Assembly: GCA_021613375.1 (NCBI GenBank)
Contig: CM038727.1
Span: forward strand, 4,084,587-4,148,586
Direction: 5' to 3'
From: Megaleporinus macrocephalus
Taxonomy: Eukaryota > Chordata > Actinopteri > Characiformes > Anostomidae
DNA: 64,000 nucleotides
Each line of letters opens with the position of its first letter. The stretch's first letter is position 1. Below are positions 62,206 to 64,000 of this stretch, piece by piece. Below the pieces are notes generated by a model. It was not told where the DNA came from and did no database searches. It saw only the letters and a list, made by a program, of their open reading frames with translations. A program made the position numbers and the translations under genes.

Positions 62206-62985
62206 TGACTGAGCACCCATACCAACACTAACATCCACACCAGAACCCACACCAGAGCCTATACCAGCACCCACACCAACACCCATACCAGAACCCACAT
62301 CACAGCCTATATCAGCACCCACACCAACACCCATACCAGAACCCACATCACAGCCTATATCAGCACCCACACCAACATCCATACCAGAACCCACATCACA
62401 GCCTATATCAGCACCCACACCAACATCCATACCAGCTCCCACAACAGGATCCCCGCACTAGAACCCATACCAGAAACCACACCAGCACCTATACCAACAC
62501 CCATACCAGAACCCACATTAGAACCTATACCAGAAACCACAGCAGCACCCATACCAACACCCATACCAGAACCCACACTAGAACCTATACCAGAAACCAC
62601 AGCAGCACCCATACCAACACCCACACTAGAACCTATACCAGAAACCACTCCAGCAGCCATACCAACACCCATACCAGAACCCACACCATGATCCCCACAT
62701 TGGAACCTATATCAGAAACCACACCAGCACCCATAACAAAACCCATACCAAAACCCATACCAACATTCATACCAACACCCATACCAGAACCCACACCATG
62801 AACCCCACACTGGAACCTGTACCAGAATACCAAAAACCACACCAGCACCCAGACCAACACCCATAACAGAACCCATACCAGAACCCACACCATGATCCCC
62901 ACACTGGAACCTGTACCAGAAACCACAACAACACTTATACCAAGGTCTATGGCAAAACCCACACCAGCACCCATACCAACTTTTA
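62205..62985. repeat. Related minisatellite, second array
   Basis: It begins with the same text as the first array (AGCACCCATACCAACACTAA) but then uses other units: about 57 bp with CACATCACAGCCTATATCAG, then units with CCAGAAACCACAGCAGCACC. The same building phrases (CATACCAGAACCCACA) show common descent. Confidence 0.92.
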
Positions 62986-63410
62986 TTTTTATTTATTTTT
63001 TGAACAAGAACCCGCTTTCACTGTTCAGCACTGTATCACAACACCAACCAATCTACAGGCTTGTATGGTCAGTTATACTTCATGTGTTCATGGTCTGAGG
63101 ACGGCACTGACTGCCCGGTTCCTGTGTCTGTCCTGTGTGTCCTGTGTCTGTATCCGTTCTTCCAGCTCTGTTAATGACTGGAGTTAGGAACTAGGTCGGT
63201 CTTCTCGCTCTGAGAGCAGCAGGTCAGCTGGGCTGTCTTGGACCCCAGCCATACGGGGCCAGTGAGATTTCTCCTAGAGGAAAAAGTTGCACTTGTTTGA
63301 GGTTCGGTTAACTTATTCAGTTGACATGTAAGTAAAAACAATTAATAAACATTTGTAAACTGACACATACGGTACTGTACACAAGTCTTAGGCAGTTATA
63401 TATGTATGCA

Positions 63411-63418
<8 letters not shown>

Positions 63419-63508
<90 letters not shown>

Positions 63509-63532
63509 CATACATACATACATACATACACA
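63419..63532. repeat. (TG)n(TA)n(CATA)n microsatellite
   Basis: A short TG run leads into about 38 TA units and then about seven CATA units. Confidence 0.95.
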
Positions 63533-63612
63533 GGGTGAGTCACTTCTTTATTTAAATTCTCTTCTTAATTTAGACTCTCAAATAATACATTTTAATGTTT
63601 GAGTGTTGTGTG

Positions 63613-63628
63613 TACCCTAACCCTAACC
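63613..63628. repeat. Two telomere-type hexamers
   Basis: CCCTAACCCTAACC occurs once, two full units. It is probably chance or a trace of end-joining, not a true telomere. Confidence 0.5.
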
Positions 63629-64000
63629 ACACAAAGCTAGTTTTCCTGTAAGTGTGACTGGTGAACAGTCACTCTCTATGTTGGTCATTCAGCTGTGGAT
63701 GGCGTGTGATGCCCTTCTGTAGGCGGGCAGCACAAAAGGTGGTAAATCCAGAGCAGCTCTCGCTAAACAGGCTGCACTCCATAAAACGTTTCTCACTGTG
63801 CTTTTGTATCTTTTCTTTATCACTTCATTTTTGGTGCTGAGTCCACATGCAGGTCCAGCATACATGAAGCTTGTGTGATTCATGTTGCCAGTTTGGTTGA
63901 ACACTCACTCATAAGCGTGCAAACAGCAGCGTGACAGCTTAAATATAGTCTGCTTAGTCACTGGTAAACGTAAACATCCTCCTGTTGCTGTCGAGAACGG

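Larger units (their letters stand above)
36210..64000. other. Intron 12 (incomplete, at least 27.8 kb)
   Basis: I scanned for exon-like text matching the remaining dehydrogenase domain and saw none. Named repeats are listed separately. Stretches with nothing I recognise are 36210-36560, 38945-39780 (CpG-rich at 39480-39680), 41365-41950, 43040-43780, 45770-46230, 46965-47410, 48165-49250, 52435-52980, 55145-55780, 56500-57200, 58450-58700, 61555-62020 and 63000-63410. About 11-12 kb of this intron is tandem repeat. Confidence 0.75.

Noticed and set aside
63613..63628. Interstitial telomere
   Set aside because: Only two hexamers are present. The GGGTTAGAGA words at 24100-26040 are likewise not TTAGGG repeats.

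Overview
This is eukaryotic DNA, almost certainly from a teleost fish and most likely an otophysan (characin or catfish-like). The reasons are interrupted vertebrate-type exons with GT/AG boundaries, several relics of Tc1-like, hAT and L2-like elements of fish type, and extreme microsatellite and minisatellite content. There are no bacterial genes, operons, CRISPR arrays or recognisable RNA genes.

The only gene I can support is a partial copy of ACAD11 (acyl-CoA dehydrogenase family member 11) on the + strand. Twelve consecutive coding exons lie between 81 and 36209: 81-180, 1733-1858, 2831-2992, 7020-7184, 11425-11566, 15781-15902, 16225-16331, 22705-22819, 26511-26588, 28292-28430, 29519-29626 and 36111-36209. 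Reading phase is kept across every junction, giving about 488 residues without a stop. Exons 1-7 encode the aminoglycoside-phosphotransferase (APH)-like kinase domain, with the HGDFRIDN catalytic loop and LDWE metal-binding motif. Exons 8-9 form the linker, and exons 10-12 start the acyl-CoA dehydrogenase domain. The first coding exon(s) lie upstream and the rest of the dehydrogenase domain lies downstream. Exons are numbered here by order in the window.

The rest is intron, swollen by tandem repeats. By my rough sum about 25 kb of the 64 kb is minisatellite or satellite. The main arrays are: 43-bp (4236-4850), 13-14-bp (7260-7520), CA-rich (7566-8220), 27-bp (9424-10306 and 10838-11250), about 300-bp (13300-15560), 44-bp with about 85 copies (18690-22435), a 12/21-bp mosaic (23520-26075), 21-bp (29700-31200), TG-rich (33655-34860), 41-bp (37760-38940), C/T-rich (42335-43035), 25-bp (44505-45750), 12-bp (47413-47822), 30-bp (49255-52420), 24-bp twice (55885-56480 and 57255-57755) and 35/36-bp (58905-61550, with a relative at 62205-62985). 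The intron after exon 12 runs beyond the window end and is at least 27.8 kb.

Mobile elements sit between the arrays: Tc1-like transposase relics, a hAT element with a BED-finger remnant and an 8-bp target duplication, an L2-like LINE end, small inverted-repeat elements, and at least seven copies of a palindromic foldback element. Several arrays appear to have grown out of transposon ends. The long open frames across the arrays are by-products of repeat units that are multiples of three, and I do not call them genes.

The most interesting points are (TG)n tracts that replace the pyrimidine tract at two ACAD11 splice acceptors, an array of recursive-splice-like and AP-1-like motifs in the giant intron, and minisatellites seeded from transposon termini.
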